DNA of 64,000 nt, from assembly GCF_002101585.1 (NCBI RefSeq), contig NZ_LQOT01000073.1:62001-126000 (forward strand), written 5' to 3'. Both the position numbers and the translations under genes were made by a program. Numbering within the stretch: the first letter of the stretch is position 1; every line of letters starts with the position of its first letter. This document shows positions 9,470-17,813 of this stretch, in pieces. This stretch comes from Mycolicibacter engbaekii (lineage in GTDB: Bacteria; Actinomycetota; Actinomycetes; Mycobacteriales; Mycobacteriaceae). The notes beneath the pieces are model-generated. The model did no database searches. It had not been told where the DNA came from and worked only from the letters and a program-made list of their open reading frames with translations.

Positions 9470-10665
9470 GCGCCACCGAGTCGCGACCCGGTGGACAGAT
9501 CGGCCTGGCGGACCTGCCGCTGCGCGAGGACTTGCGTGGCAAGTCCCCTTACGGCGCACCGCAGCTCGATGTTCCGGTGCGGCTCAACACCAACGAGAAC
9601 CCGCACCCGCCCAGTGCGGCATTGGTCGACGACGTAGCGCGCTCGGTGCGCGAGGTCGCCGCTGAGCTGCACCGCTATCCCGATCGTGACGCCGTCGCGC
9701 TGCGCGCCGACCTGGCCGACTACCTGACCACCCAGACCGGGGTGGCGGTGGGGCCGGACAACGTGTGGGCGGCCAACGGCTCCAACGAGATCCTGCAGCA
9801 GTTGCTGCAGGCGTTCGGGGGGCCGGGCCGCAGCGCCATCGGATTCGTGCCGTCGTACTCGATGCACCCGATCATCGCCGACGGCACCCTGACCCGTTGG
9901 CTGGCCGTGCACCGCGCGTCTGACTTCGGGCTCGACGTGGCCGTGGCGACCGCCGCCGTCGCCGAGCACCAGCCCGACGTGGTGTTCATCGCGTCCCCGA
10001 ACAACCCTTCCGGGCAAAGTGTTTCGCTGGAGGACTTGCGGGCGCTGCTGGATGCAGCGCCCGGGATCGTGATCGTGGACGAGGCCTACGGCGAGTTCTC
10101 CTCACAGCCCAGCGCGATCGCGCTGATCGCCGACTACCCGGCCAAGCTGATCGTCACCCGCACGATGAGCAAGGCGTTCGCGTTCGCCGGTGGCCGGCTC
10201 GGTTACCTGATCGCGGCCCCGGCGGTGATCGATGCGATGTTGCTGGTGCGGCTGCCGTATCACCTGTCGGTGGTCACCCAGGCGGCCGCCCGTGCCGCGC
10301 TGCGACATGCCGACGACACCCTCGGCAGCGTCGCGCAATTGATATCCGAGCGGGAACGCGTCTCGGGGGCGCTGTCGGACATGGGCTTTCGGGTGATCCC
10401 CAGCGATGCCAACTTCGTGCTGTTCGGCGAGTTCGCCGATGCCCCGGCGACCTGGCAGCGCTACCTGGACGCCGGTATCCTCATCCGCGATGTAGGCATC
10501 CCCGGATACCTGCGGGCCACCACCGGGCTTCCGGAGGAGAACGACGCGCTGCTCGCCGCCAGCCAACGGCTTGCGGCCACCGAACTCACCCGGCAACCGG
10601 TACCGATCGCCGGAGCGGCGGAACCGGGCGCGGCCGGCGGCCACCAGCACAAAGGAGCATCATGA
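9466..10665 (+). CDS. hisC: histidinol-phosphate aminotransferase HisC
   Basis: PLP enzyme converting imidazole-acetol phosphate and glutamate to histidinol phosphate. The 399-residue fold-type I aminotransferase shows RLNTNENP, AANGSNEILQ, ASPNNPSGQ, DEAYGEF and the PLP lysine in TRTMSKAFAFAGGRLGY. The GTG overlaps the hisD stop. About 20 residues at the C-terminus, rich in Ala, Gly and Pro, look like a lineage-specific tail. Confidence 0.95.
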   Translation: MSATESRPGGQIGLADLPLREDLRGKSPYGAPQLDVPVRLNTNENPHPPSAALVDDVARSVREVAAELHRYPDRDAVALRADLADYLTTQTGVAVGPDNVWAANGSNEILQQLLQAFGGPGRSAIGFVPSYSMHPIIADGTLTRWLAVHRASDFGLDVAVATAAVAEHQPDVVFIASPNNPSGQSVSLEDLRALLDAAPGIVIVDEAYGEFSSQPSAIALIADYPAKLIVTRTMSKAFAFAGGRLGYLIAAPAVIDAMLLVRLPYHLSVVTQAAARAALRHADDTLGSVAQLISERERVSGALSDMGFRVIPSDANFVLFGEFADAPATWQRYLDAGILIRDVGIPGYLRATTGLPEENDALLAASQRLAATELTRQPVPIAGAAEPGAAGGHQHKGAS

Positions 10666-11276
10666 CCGGCAATCGCCGCGCCCGGGTAGAACGTGCCACC
10701 CGTGAATCAGACATCACGGTCGAACTCGATCTCGACGGCACCGGTGTCGTGGACATCGACACCGGAGTGCCGTTCTTCGACCACATGCTGACCGCACTGG
10801 GCGCGCACGCCAGTTTCGACCTGACGGTGCGCGCCCACGGCGACACCGAGATCGAAGCGCACCACACCGTCGAGGACACCGCGATCGTGCTCGGGCAGGC
10901 GCTGGGCGAGGCGTTGGGCGACAAGGTGGGCATCCGCCGCTTCGGCGATGCCTTCATCCCGATGGACGAGACCCTGGCACACGCTGCCGTCGACGTGTCG
11001 GGGCGGCCCTACTGCGTGCACACCGGAGAGCCGGATCACTTGGCGCACACCATGATCGCCGGAACGCAGGCGCCGTACCACACCGTCATCAACCGGCACG
11101 TGTTCGAGACGCTGGCATCCAATGCCCGCATCGCGCTGCACGTGCGGGTGCTCTACGGCCGCGACCCGCACCACATCACCGAAGCCCAGTACAAAGCCGT
11201 CGCGCGTGCGCTGCGCCAGGCCGTGGAACCCGACCCCCGGGTGACCGGGGTGCCTTCCACCAAAGGCGCCCTGTGA
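10662..11276 (+). CDS. hisB: imidazoleglycerol-phosphate dehydratase HisB
   Basis: Dehydrates imidazole glycerol phosphate to imidazole-acetol phosphate. The 204-residue monofunctional protein has the manganese-binding histidine pairs in FFDHML, EAHHTVEDTA, HAAVDVSGR, and HHITEAQYKA near the C-terminus. ATG at 10662 overlaps the hisC stop and follows an AAGGAG site. No phosphatase domain is fused, as expected in actinobacteria. Confidence 0.96.
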   Translation: MTGNRRARVERATRESDITVELDLDGTGVVDIDTGVPFFDHMLTALGAHASFDLTVRAHGDTEIEAHHTVEDTAIVLGQALGEALGDKVGIRRFGDAFIPMDETLAHAAVDVSGRPYCVHTGEPDHLAHTMIAGTQAPYHTVINRHVFETLASNARIALHVRVLYGRDPHHITEAQYKAVARALRQAVEPDPRVTGVPSTKGAL

Positions 11277-11902
11277 GCGGATCTGCCAAACCCAGGGTGG
11301 TGATCCTGGACTACGGATCCGGGAACCTGCGCTCAGCCCAGCGGGCTCTGCAGCGCGTCGGTGCGCAGGTCGAGGTGACCGCCGACGCCGGCGCCGCCGC
11401 CGCAGCCGACGGCCTGCTGGTGCCGGGCGTCGGGGCGTATGCGGCGTGCATGGCGGGCCTGCGCAACGTCAACGGCGACAAGATCATCGTCGAACGCGTG
11501 CAGTCCGGGCGGCCGGTGCTCGGGGTGTGCGTCGGGATGCAGATCCTGTTCGCCCACGGCGTCGAGTTCGGGGTCGACACCACCGGATGCGGGCAATGGC
11601 CGGGTGCGGTCACCCGGCTCGACGCCCCGGTGATCCCGCACATGGGCTGGAACGTCGTCGACGCCGCGCCGGGCAGCACGCTGTTCGCCGGCCTGGACTC
11701 CGACACCCGGTTCTACTTCGTGCACTCCTACGCCGCGCAGCGCTGGGAGGGCCGTCCGGAGGCTTTGGTGACCTGGGCGACCCATCAGGTACCGTTCGTG
11801 GCGGCTGTCGAGGATGGGCCGTTGGCCGCCACCCAGTTTCACCCCGAAAAGAGTGGGGATGCCGGGGCGACACTGTTGAGCAACTGGGTGGAGGCACTGT
11901 GA
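11273..11902 (+). CDS. hisH: imidazole glycerol phosphate synthase glutaminase subunit HisH
   Basis: Class I glutamine amidotransferase that delivers ammonia to HisF. The 209-residue protein has the nucleophile Cys in GVCVGMQILF, the oxyanion PGVGAY segment, and the His-Glu pair in ATQFHPEKSG. GTG start overlaps the hisB stop. Its partner hisF lies two genes downstream; both subunits should form the usual heterodimer. Confidence 0.95.
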   Translation: MSGSAKPRVVILDYGSGNLRSAQRALQRVGAQVEVTADAGAAAAADGLLVPGVGAYAACMAGLRNVNGDKIIVERVQSGRPVLGVCVGMQILFAHGVEFGVDTTGCGQWPGAVTRLDAPVIPHMGWNVVDAAPGSTLFAGLDSDTRFYFVHSYAAQRWEGRPEALVTWATHQVPFVAAVEDGPLAATQFHPEKSGDAGATLLSNWVEAL

Positions 11903-12663
11903 GTACGACTGCGAACAAGGCACTGGTTCTGTTGCCGGCCGTCGATGTGGTCGACGGGCGCGCCGTGCGTCTGGTGCAGGGCAAGGCCGGCAGCGAGACC
12001 GAGTACGGCTCGGCGCTCGACGCCGCGCTGGGCTGGCAGCGCGACGGCGCGGAATGGATCCACCTGGTCGATCTCGATGCCGCCTTCGGGCGCGGTTCCA
12101 ACCGCGAGCTGCTGGCCGATGTGGTGGGCCGCCTCGATGTCAAGGTGGAACTGTCCGGCGGGATCCGCGACGACGAGTCGCTGGCGGCGGCGTTGGCCAC
12201 CGGCTGCGCCCGGGTGAACCTCGGTACGGCGGCCTTGGAGAACCCGCAGTGGTGCGCGCGGGCGATCGCCGAGCACGGCGAGAAGGTCGCGGTGGGACTC
12301 GACGTGCAGATCGACCCCAGTCACCCCGACGGCATCCACCGGCTGCGCGGCCGGGGCTGGGAGACCGACGGCGGGGACCTGTGGCCGGTCCTGGAACGGC
12401 TTGACCGCGAAGGGTGTTCACGCTACGTCGTCACCGACGTGACCAAGGACGGCACCCTGGGCGGGCCCAACCTGGAGCTGCTCGGTGCGGTCGCCGACCG
12501 CACCGACGCGCCGGTGATCGCCTCCGGCGGCGTCTCGAGCCTGGATGACCTGCGCGCTATCGCCACGCTGGTGAACCGCGGTGTGGAGGGCGCTATCGTC
12601 GGCAAGGCCCTCTACGCGGGCCGGTTCACGCTGCCCGAGGCGTTGTCCACGGTGCAGGAGTAG
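11899..12663 (+). CDS. priA: bifunctional HisA/TrpF isomerase PriA
   Basis: A 254-residue (beta/alpha)8 barrel that isomerises ProFAR in histidine synthesis. In actinobacteria the same enzyme also isomerises phosphoribosylanthranilate. The sequence follows mycobacterial PriA: LLPAVDVVDGRAVRLVQGKAG at the start (catalytic Asp), LSGGIRDDESL, RGRGWETDGGD with the PriA-type Arg/Trp loop, and VTDVTKDGTLGGPN with the second catalytic Asp. The trp cluster at 19.6-24.7 kb lacks a trpF gene, which supports dual use. GTG start overlaps the hisH stop. Confidence 0.93.
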   Translation: MSTTANKALVLLPAVDVVDGRAVRLVQGKAGSETEYGSALDAALGWQRDGAEWIHLVDLDAAFGRGSNRELLADVVGRLDVKVELSGGIRDDESLAAALATGCARVNLGTAALENPQWCARAIAEHGEKVAVGLDVQIDPSHPDGIHRLRGRGWETDGGDLWPVLERLDREGCSRYVVTDVTKDGTLGGPNLELLGAVADRTDAPVIASGGVSSLDDLRAIATLVNRGVEGAIVGKALYAGRFTLPEALSTVQE

Positions 12664-12669
12664 GCCGCC

Positions 12670-13485
12670 ATGGCGCTGGACACCGCGGATCTTCAGGCGC
12701 TGGTCGCAGCGGCGTCGGAGATCCTCGATGTCGCAGCCGAGCCGTTTCTGGCCGGCCATCGAGCTGGATCGGCAGTGCGCAAGGGCGGCAACGACTTTGC
12801 GACCGAGGTTGACCTCGCCCTGGAACGACAGATCACCGATGCACTGGTCGCAGCGACCGGAATCGGAGTGCACGGCGAGGAATTCGGCGGCCCGCCAATC
12901 GATTCCCCGCTGGTGTGGGTGCTCGATCCCATCGACGGGACGTTCAACTACGCCGCCGGCTCACCGATGGCCGCCATACTGCTGGGTCTGCTCCGCGACG
13001 GGGAGCCGGTCGCCGGGCTGACCTGGCTGCCGTTCGCCGGTCAGCGCTACACCGCGGTGGCGGGCGGCCCGCTGATCCGCAACGGGGTGGCGCAACCACC
13101 ACTGGAGCCCGCCGACCTGGCTCACTCGTTGGTCGGTATCGGCACATTCAACGTCGAATGGCGGGGCCGCTTTCCCGGCCGCTACCGGCTGGCCGTGCTC
13201 GAGGGACTGACCAGGGTGACATCGCGGACGCGGATGCACGGCGCCACCGGAATCGACCTGGCCTATGTCGCCGACGGCACACTCGGCGGTGCGATCAGTT
13301 TCGGCCACCACATCTGGGACCACGCCGCCGGCGTGGCCATGGTGCGGGCGGCGGGCGGCACCGTCACCGACCTGTCCGGGGCCCCGTGGACGGCGTTGTC
13401 GGACTCGGCGCTGGTCGCCGCGCCGGGGGCACACGAGCAGATTCTCGACATCCTCAAGCGAGTCGGCGCACCGGGGGACTACTGA
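12670..13485 (+). CDS. impA: inositol-monophosphatase-family phosphatase ImpA
   Basis: A 271-residue Mg-dependent phosphatase matching Rv1604. Metal-site motifs are present: KGGNDFATEVD, GEEFGG, WVLDPIDGTFNY (the classical DPIDGT) and IWDHAAGVAMVRAAGG. Located inside the his operon between priA and hisF. The family name says inositol phosphatase, but the position allows a role as histidinol-phosphate phosphatase or in phosphoinositide supply; sequence alone does not decide. Confidence 0.88.
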   Translation: MALDTADLQALVAAASEILDVAAEPFLAGHRAGSAVRKGGNDFATEVDLALERQITDALVAATGIGVHGEEFGGPPIDSPLVWVLDPIDGTFNYAAGSPMAAILLGLLRDGEPVAGLTWLPFAGQRYTAVAGGPLIRNGVAQPPLEPADLAHSLVGIGTFNVEWRGRFPGRYRLAVLEGLTRVTSRTRMHGATGIDLAYVADGTLGGAISFGHHIWDHAAGVAMVRAAGGTVTDLSGAPWTALSDSALVAAPGAHEQILDILKRVGAPGDY

Positions 13486-13486
13486 C

Positions 13487-14389
13487 ATGGAACAACAACC
13501 CAGCGGTTCAGCGAGGCTCGACGCAGGAGAGGCGAAGCTGGGACCGATGCATAAGCACAGCGGTTCAGCGAGGCTCGACGCAGGAGAGGTGAAGCTGGGA
13601 CCGATGCATAAGCACAGTGATGTGGCCGTACGGGTCATTCCGTGTCTGGACGTCGACGGCGGCCGGGTCGTCAAAGGGGTGAACTTCGCCAACCTGCGCG
13701 ACGCCGGCGACCCGGTCGAGCTGGCCGCGGCCTATGACGCCGCAGGCGCCGACGAGCTGACCTTCCTCGACGTGACGGCGTCGTCGTCGGGCCGGGCGAC
13801 CATGCTCGAGGTGGTCGCGCGCACCGCCGATCAGGTCTTCATCCCGCTCACCGTCGGCGGCGGGGTACGCACGGTCGCCGACGTCGACGTGCTGTTGCGG
13901 GCCGGAGCGGACAAGGTTTCGGTGAACACCGCCGCGATCGCCCGCCCGGAACTACTTGCCGAGCTGTCGCGGCAGTTCGGTTCCCAGTGCATCGTGCTGT
14001 CGGTCGATGCGCGCACCGTGCCGGCCGGTTCGGCTCCCACCGCGTCCGGATGGGAAGTCACCACCCACGGCGGCCGGCAGGGCACCGGTATCGACGCCGT
14101 CGAATGGGCGGTCCGCGGTGTCGAGTTGGGGGTCGGGGAGATCCTGCTGAATTCGATGGATGCCGATGGCACCAAGGCCGGATTCGACCTGGCGATGTTG
14201 CGCGCGGTCCGGGCGGCGGTGAGCGTGCCGGTGATCGCCAGCGGGGGAGCCGGCGCGGTGGAGCATTTCGCCCCGGCGGTCGCCGCCGGCGCCGATGCGG
14301 TGCTGGCGGCCAGTGTGTTTCATTTCGGCGAGATCACCATCCCGGAGGTGAAGGCGGCGATGGCTGCGGAGGGAATCGTGGTGCGATGA
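13487..14389 (+). CDS. hisF: imidazole glycerol phosphate synthase cyclase subunit HisF
   Basis: Cyclase subunit that joins ammonia from HisH with PRFAR. The barrel begins at VAVRVIPCLDVDGGRVVKG and carries the catalytic Asps of that motif and of LSVDART. From ATG 13487 the protein is 300 residues, with a 45-residue N-terminal extension made of two near-identical 19-residue units (residues 7-25 and 26-44). The repeat has no counterpart in M. tuberculosis HisF. An in-frame ATG at 13604, inside the second repeat and after a GGAGAGG, may be the real start, giving about 261 residues. Confidence 0.93.
   Translation: MEQQPSGSARLDAGEAKLGPMHKHSGSARLDAGEVKLGPMHKHSDVAVRVIPCLDVDGGRVVKGVNFANLRDAGDPVELAAAYDAAGADELTFLDVTASSSGRATMLEVVARTADQVFIPLTVGGGVRTVADVDVLLRAGADKVSVNTAAIARPELLAELSRQFGSQCIVLSVDARTVPAGSAPTASGWEVTTHGGRQGTGIDAVEWAVRGVELGVGEILLNSMDADGTKAGFDLAMLRAVRAAVSVPVIASGGAGAVEHFAPAVAAGADAVLAASVFHFGEITIPEVKAAMAAEGIVVR
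13504..13617 (+). repeat. two tandem 57-nt repeats in the 5' end of hisF
   Basis: Two direct copies (13504-13560 and 13561-13617) differ at one base (C13533 versus T13590, Ala versus Val). The unit is 19 codons, so the frame is kept. Each copy holds a GGAGAGG block and, about 13 nt later, an ATG in the hisF frame, so each could act as a translation start. No other copy was seen in the window. Confidence 0.95.
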
Positions 14390-14733
14390 CCCACCAGCTC
14401 GACCCGGCCATCGCGGCCCGCCTCAAGCGAAACCCCGAGGGCCTGATCGCCGCGGTGGTCCAGGAGCGGGGCAGTGGCGACGTGCTCATGGTCGCCTGGA
14501 TGGACGACGAGGCGCTGGCGCGCACGCTGGCCACGCGTGAGGCCACGTACTTCTCGCGGTCGCGCCAGCAGCAGTGGATCAAGGGCGCGACCTCCGGGCA
14601 CACCCAGTACGTGCACTCGGTACGGCTGGACTGCGACGGCGACACCGTGCTGCTGACCGTCGATCAGACCGGCGGCGCCTGCCACACCGGCGATCACAGC
14701 TGTTTCGACGCCGACCAGTTGCTCGCACCCTAG
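14386..14733 (+). CDS. hisI: phosphoribosyl-AMP cyclohydrolase HisI
   Basis: Zn/Mg enzyme that opens the adenine ring of PR-AMP, the third histidine step. The 115-residue monofunctional form has the usual motifs: VLMVAWMDDEAL, YFSRSRQQQWIKGATSGH, DCDGDTVLL and GGACHTGDHSCF with the metal-binding cysteines. ATG overlaps the hisF stop. Last gene of the his operon; hisE and hisG are not in the window. Confidence 0.96.
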   Translation: MTHQLDPAIAARLKRNPEGLIAAVVQERGSGDVLMVAWMDDEALARTLATREATYFSRSRQQQWIKGATSGHTQYVHSVRLDCDGDTVLLTVDQTGGACHTGDHSCFDADQLLAP

Positions 14734-14739
14734 GGCGAC

Positions 14740-15726
14740 GTGCGCGCAACCCTGGCCGGCGCTGCCGCCGCGGCAACGGCGGCGCTCGCGGGGCGCCGCT
14801 ACCTGCGGATGCGCCCGGCCCTCGCCGGCGTCGCACCCGAGCTTCGCAGTCCGTTGCTGCCGTATGTAACGGTGACCTACCGCGCATGCACGCTGCCGTT
14901 CCTGCGGGCGGTCTACCGGATCAAGCGGCCGGCCGGTCCCGGCGTCACCGTGACGACCCACCGCGTCGGCGCTGCCGGTATGCGGGTGTTGGTGGCGACA
15001 CCCCGCAGCGTCCGCCGGCCCGGGCCCGCCGTCCTGATGCTGCACGGCGGCGGGATGATCGTGGGTTCTGCCCGCCTGGAATTGAGCACCTACGGGCGGC
15101 TGGCCCGCGAGCTGGACGCGGTGATCGTGGCACCGGACTATCGGCTGGCCCCGGAAAGCCCCTTCCCGGCTGCCCTGGACGACGCCATGGCGACCCTGGG
15201 CTGGATGCGCGAGCGGGCCGTCACACTGGGAATCGACCCCGATCGCATCGCGGTGGCCGGCTACAGCGCCGGCGGTGGTCTCGCGGCGGCCGTCGCCCAG
15301 CGTTGTCACGACGAGGGCCTCGCACTGCGGGCCCAGGCCCTGGTCTACCCGATGCTCGACGACCGCACAGTACTGCGCGACAGCGGTCGGCGGGGACGGC
15401 TGGTCTGGACGCCGGAGTCCAACCGCTTCGCCTGGACCGCCTATCTGGGCCGGGCGCCGCGGATGACCGACGCACCGCCCTACGCCGCGCCGGCCCGGCG
15501 CGCGAACCTGTCCGGTCTGGCACCGGCCTGGATCGGGGTGGGCGAACTGGACCTCTTCTACGCCGAGGACCTCGCCTACGCGCACACACTGCGCGCCTGC
15601 GGCGTGCCGTGCGAACTTCTCACCGTGGCGGGGATGTACCACGCGGCAGACGGCTATGCGCCCAGATCAGCGGTGGCCGCCGCGTTCACGTCCAGCCTGC
15701 GTGACCACCTCAGGACGTATCTGTGA
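14740..15726 (+). CDS. alpha/beta hydrolase, hormone-sensitive-lipase family esterase
   Basis: A 328-residue esterase starting with GTG 6 nt after the hisI stop, so probably read from the his promoter. The HSL signatures are clear: oxyanion motif MLHGGGMIVGS, nucleophile GYSAGGGLAA, acid Asp in GELDLFY and His in MYHAADGY. The first 20 residues are Ala-rich and weakly hydrophobic and may anchor or export the protein. It resembles the Lip (LipH/LipI type) esterases of mycobacteria. In M. tuberculosis the gene after hisI is different, so this is an insertion into the his-trp interval. Confidence 0.85.
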   Translation: MRATLAGAAAAATAALAGRRYLRMRPALAGVAPELRSPLLPYVTVTYRACTLPFLRAVYRIKRPAGPGVTVTTHRVGAAGMRVLVATPRSVRRPGPAVLMLHGGGMIVGSARLELSTYGRLARELDAVIVAPDYRLAPESPFPAALDDAMATLGWMRERAVTLGIDPDRIAVAGYSAGGGLAAAVAQRCHDEGLALRAQALVYPMLDDRTVLRDSGRRGRLVWTPESNRFAWTAYLGRAPRMTDAPPYAAPARRANLSGLAPAWIGVGELDLFYAEDLAYAHTLRACGVPCELLTVAGMYHAADGYAPRSAVAAAFTSSLRDHLRTYL

Positions 15727-15799
15727 CAGCCGGATTCGTTCGCACACCGCGGCGTCTTCGACAGTCCCGCAGATCCATTCGGTACCGGCTGCGGAGCGG

Positions 15800-15813
15800 T
15801 ATGCTGGCCGACT
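15800..15813 (+). promoter_or_regulatory. leaderless promoter of the first coiled-coil gene
   Basis: TATGCT at 15800-15805 is followed by 8 nt and then the GTG at 15814. This spacing puts the transcription start on or next to the start codon. No good -35 hexamer is seen. Confidence 0.6.
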
Positions 15814-16593
15814 GTGACTTCCGACGAGCCTGACGACCGGTACCTGTTGGAGCACAGCCCTCCCATCCGGGGGGTGGAGCTGGACCGGGTGTCGCTGCAG
15901 ATCGACTCGCACTACGCACAGGGCACCGTCAGCGACATCGAAGCGCACATGCCGCGGGACGGATCGCGGATCATCGCGCTGACGAACCAGTTGAGCGAAT
16001 CGCAAGCGAATCTGGAATCCGCCTCGGCGCAGTTCACCGAGTTGGCCTCCGCGATTCCGGGCGACATCGTGGATCTCAGCGATCGACTGTCCGGCATTCT
16101 CAACGGCGCGATGGCCGAAGCCGAGGACATCCGCGCAGAGGCGCAGCGCTTCGCCGACGAGCTGCGCACGGCGGCCCAGAGCGAGGCTGCGGCCGTTCTC
16201 GCCGACGCCGAGGCGCAGCGCCGTGAGGCAGCCGAACTGCGGGCCGAGCTGGAAACACAACACAAACACCTGCGGGCGCAGGCCGCGCATCTGCGGCGGC
16301 AGGCCGTGCTGAGCGCGGCCGAAATCATGAAGGAGGCCGAAAGCCACGCCTCGGCGATCCTGACCGAGATGAACCAGGCGATCACCAGCCACGTCGCGGA
16401 CGCGCAACGGCGCCTGGCCGAACTCATCGATGCGCGCGCGAAGATCGTCGACCAGATTGAGCGGTCGACATCGCAGGCCAATCGCGCCAAACAAGTTAAT
16501 GCCGAAACTCAAGTTAATGCCGCGCGGCAGGTGGATCGCGAATCGGCATTGTCGGCCAGAGAAACCTGGTTTCGGGAAAATCGCCCGCGCTGA
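15814..16593 (+). CDS. coiled-coil protein 1 of a three-gene DivIVA-like cluster
   Basis: A 259-residue protein that is almost entirely helical and charged. After a 40-residue N-terminal part, heptad-rich segments rich in Ala, Glu, Gln and Arg run from about residue 45 to 235, with no membrane segment or signal peptide. The pattern (MAEAEDIRAEAQRFADELR, then EAAAVLADAEAQRREAAELR) recalls DivIVA/Wag31-type filament proteins, but the N-terminal MRGFDR box of its neighbours is absent. The C-terminus holds a small duplication (QVNA twice, from a 13-bp direct repeat at 16492 and 16510). A U-rich hairpin terminator follows. Function unknown. Confidence 0.8.
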   Translation: MTSDEPDDRYLLEHSPPIRGVELDRVSLQIDSHYAQGTVSDIEAHMPRDGSRIIALTNQLSESQANLESASAQFTELASAIPGDIVDLSDRLSGILNGAMAEAEDIRAEAQRFADELRTAAQSEAAAVLADAEAQRREAAELRAELETQHKHLRAQAAHLRRQAVLSAAEIMKEAESHASAILTEMNQAITSHVADAQRRLAELIDARAKIVDQIERSTSQANRAKQVNAETQVNAARQVDRESALSARETWFRENRPR

Positions 16594-16620
16594 AGTACTG
16601 CTTCGGCCATTTATTTTTTC
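16590..16620 (+). terminator. U-tract hairpin terminator after coiled-coil gene 1
   Basis: The stem CTGAAG/CTTCGG (one G-T wobble) with loop TACTG overlaps the stop codon and is followed by CCATTTATTTTTTC. A T-rich tail like this is unusual in the rest of the window. The stem is short, so efficiency is uncertain. Confidence 0.5.
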
Positions 16621-16621
16621 G

Positions 16622-16650
16622 GTGACACCTCCGCACCCGTCTGCTACGCT
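16622..16650 (+). promoter_or_regulatory. promoter of DivIVA-like gene 2
   Basis: GTGACA (16622-16627), 17-bp spacer, TACGCT (16645-16650) inside TCTGcTACGCTtCGTCGC. The same arrangement recurs before the next paralogue, which makes chance unlikely. Expected start near 16657 gives a 5' leader of about 108 nt. Confidence 0.72.
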
Positions 16651-16764
16651 TCGTCGCGCGGCGGCTTGTCTGCGGCGGCTGACCAGTCCTGATGTGCGCT
16701 TTTACCGGAGTTGACCCAGGCGCGGCCGACCATCGAGTCTTGCCGAGAGGAGGAGTCGGTTCCG

Positions 16765-17748
16765 GTGCCCAATATTCCGCCATTCCAAACGCAGATGCGC
16801 GGTTTCGATCGCACTGCGGTGGCGGATTACCTCGCGCGCCTACACGACGAAATTGACTATTTGCGCGACCGGGCGAAATCGCTCAACGCCGTGCGGACGC
16901 AGGCGGAATCCGATCGCGAACAACTCATTGCCGAGCTGGCGCGGCTGCAGAAAGACGTCGTGCACAGGGCCGCCGATGCCGACTGCCGGCGCGGCGAACT
17001 CGGCGCCGAGATACAGAACCTGCGCAGCCGGCTCGCTGAGGCCACCGGTGCCGAGAATCCAGCGGTCGAAGCACCCGAGCGGCTGACGGTGATGATGCGG
17101 ATGGCCGCCGAGGAGGCGCGGCACGTCAAGGAACTGGCTTGTCGGGAGGCCGAAGCGCTGACCCGGGATCTGCGCGAGAAGCTGGTCGCCGCCCGCTGCG
17201 AGCGGGCCGCCGCCGGCGAAGAACTGGCCGGGGTGGAGTCGGCGGCCCGAACACGGCAGATCAAGATCCTGGACATCGCGACCGCCGAAGCGCAGCAGAT
17301 CCTGCGATGGGCGCGCGAGGAGCGCACTCGCATCGCCGAACAGACCGCCGAGGCCCAACAGCGCCGCCGGGCGTTGTACCGCAGGCTGGCCGAGGAGGAC
17401 GAACGCCGCCGCCTGGCGTCCAACGAGGCCCTCGACAACCAGATCAAGCGGTCCTGGGAAGACGACGAACGCAATCGCCGTCGGTCGCGGCGGAAGCTGG
17501 AGCGCAAGCTGCAGGCCGCCTGGGAGCAGGTCGAGGCCAACATCGCCGCGCTCGACAAGCAGGCGCGGGCGCAAGCGGCGGCCCTGATCGCCGACGCCGA
17601 GCGCCAAGCCGAGGCGCTGCGCGAACGGGCACACGCCGACGTGGAGCTGCTGCGCGTCGAGCGTGCCGCAATCCGCGCCGACCTCGACGAGATCCAGAAG
17701 TGGATCGGCGCTGCCGGTAGCGAAACCCAAGGTGTTCGTCCACCGTAA
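16765..17748 (+). CDS. DivIVA-like coiled-coil protein 2
   Basis: A 327-residue protein paralogous over its length to the next gene. It begins with a DivIVA-type head, FQTQMRGFDRTAVADYLARLHDEI (residues about 7-30), followed by long coiled coil. Residues 210-231 and 232-253 form two 22-residue repeats, each starting with E(E/D)DER and ending in Trp. There is no membrane segment. GTG at 16765 is preferred over TTG 16711 because AGGAGG lies 10 nt upstream and the paralogue aligns from the same point. A cell-pole or envelope scaffold role is inferred from the DivIVA likeness only. Confidence 0.82.
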   Translation: MPNIPPFQTQMRGFDRTAVADYLARLHDEIDYLRDRAKSLNAVRTQAESDREQLIAELARLQKDVVHRAADADCRRGELGAEIQNLRSRLAEATGAENPAVEAPERLTVMMRMAAEEARHVKELACREAEALTRDLREKLVAARCERAAAGEELAGVESAARTRQIKILDIATAEAQQILRWAREERTRIAEQTAEAQQRRRALYRRLAEEDERRRLASNEALDNQIKRSWEDDERNRRRSRRKLERKLQAAWEQVEANIAALDKQARAQAAALIADAERQAEALRERAHADVELLRVERAAIRADLDEIQKWIGAAGSETQGVRPP

Positions 17749-17753
17749 GTCCG

Positions 17754-17782
17754 GTGACATGCCCGCGGGGTTCTGATACGCT
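17754..17782 (+). promoter_or_regulatory. promoter of DivIVA-like gene 3 (duplicate of the gene 2 promoter)
   Basis: GTGACA (17754-17759), 17-bp spacer, TACGCT (17777-17782) within TCTGaTACGCTcCGTCGC. Both hexamers, the spacer length and the flanks match the promoter of the preceding paralogue. Confidence 0.72.
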
Positions 17783-17813
17783 CCGTCGCACGGTGACTTG
17801 AGTCAGCACATCC

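Noticed and set aside
13487..14389. hisF as a damaged gene because of the N-terminal repeats
   Set aside because: The duplication is a multiple of three and the whole barrel with its catalytic residues is intact.
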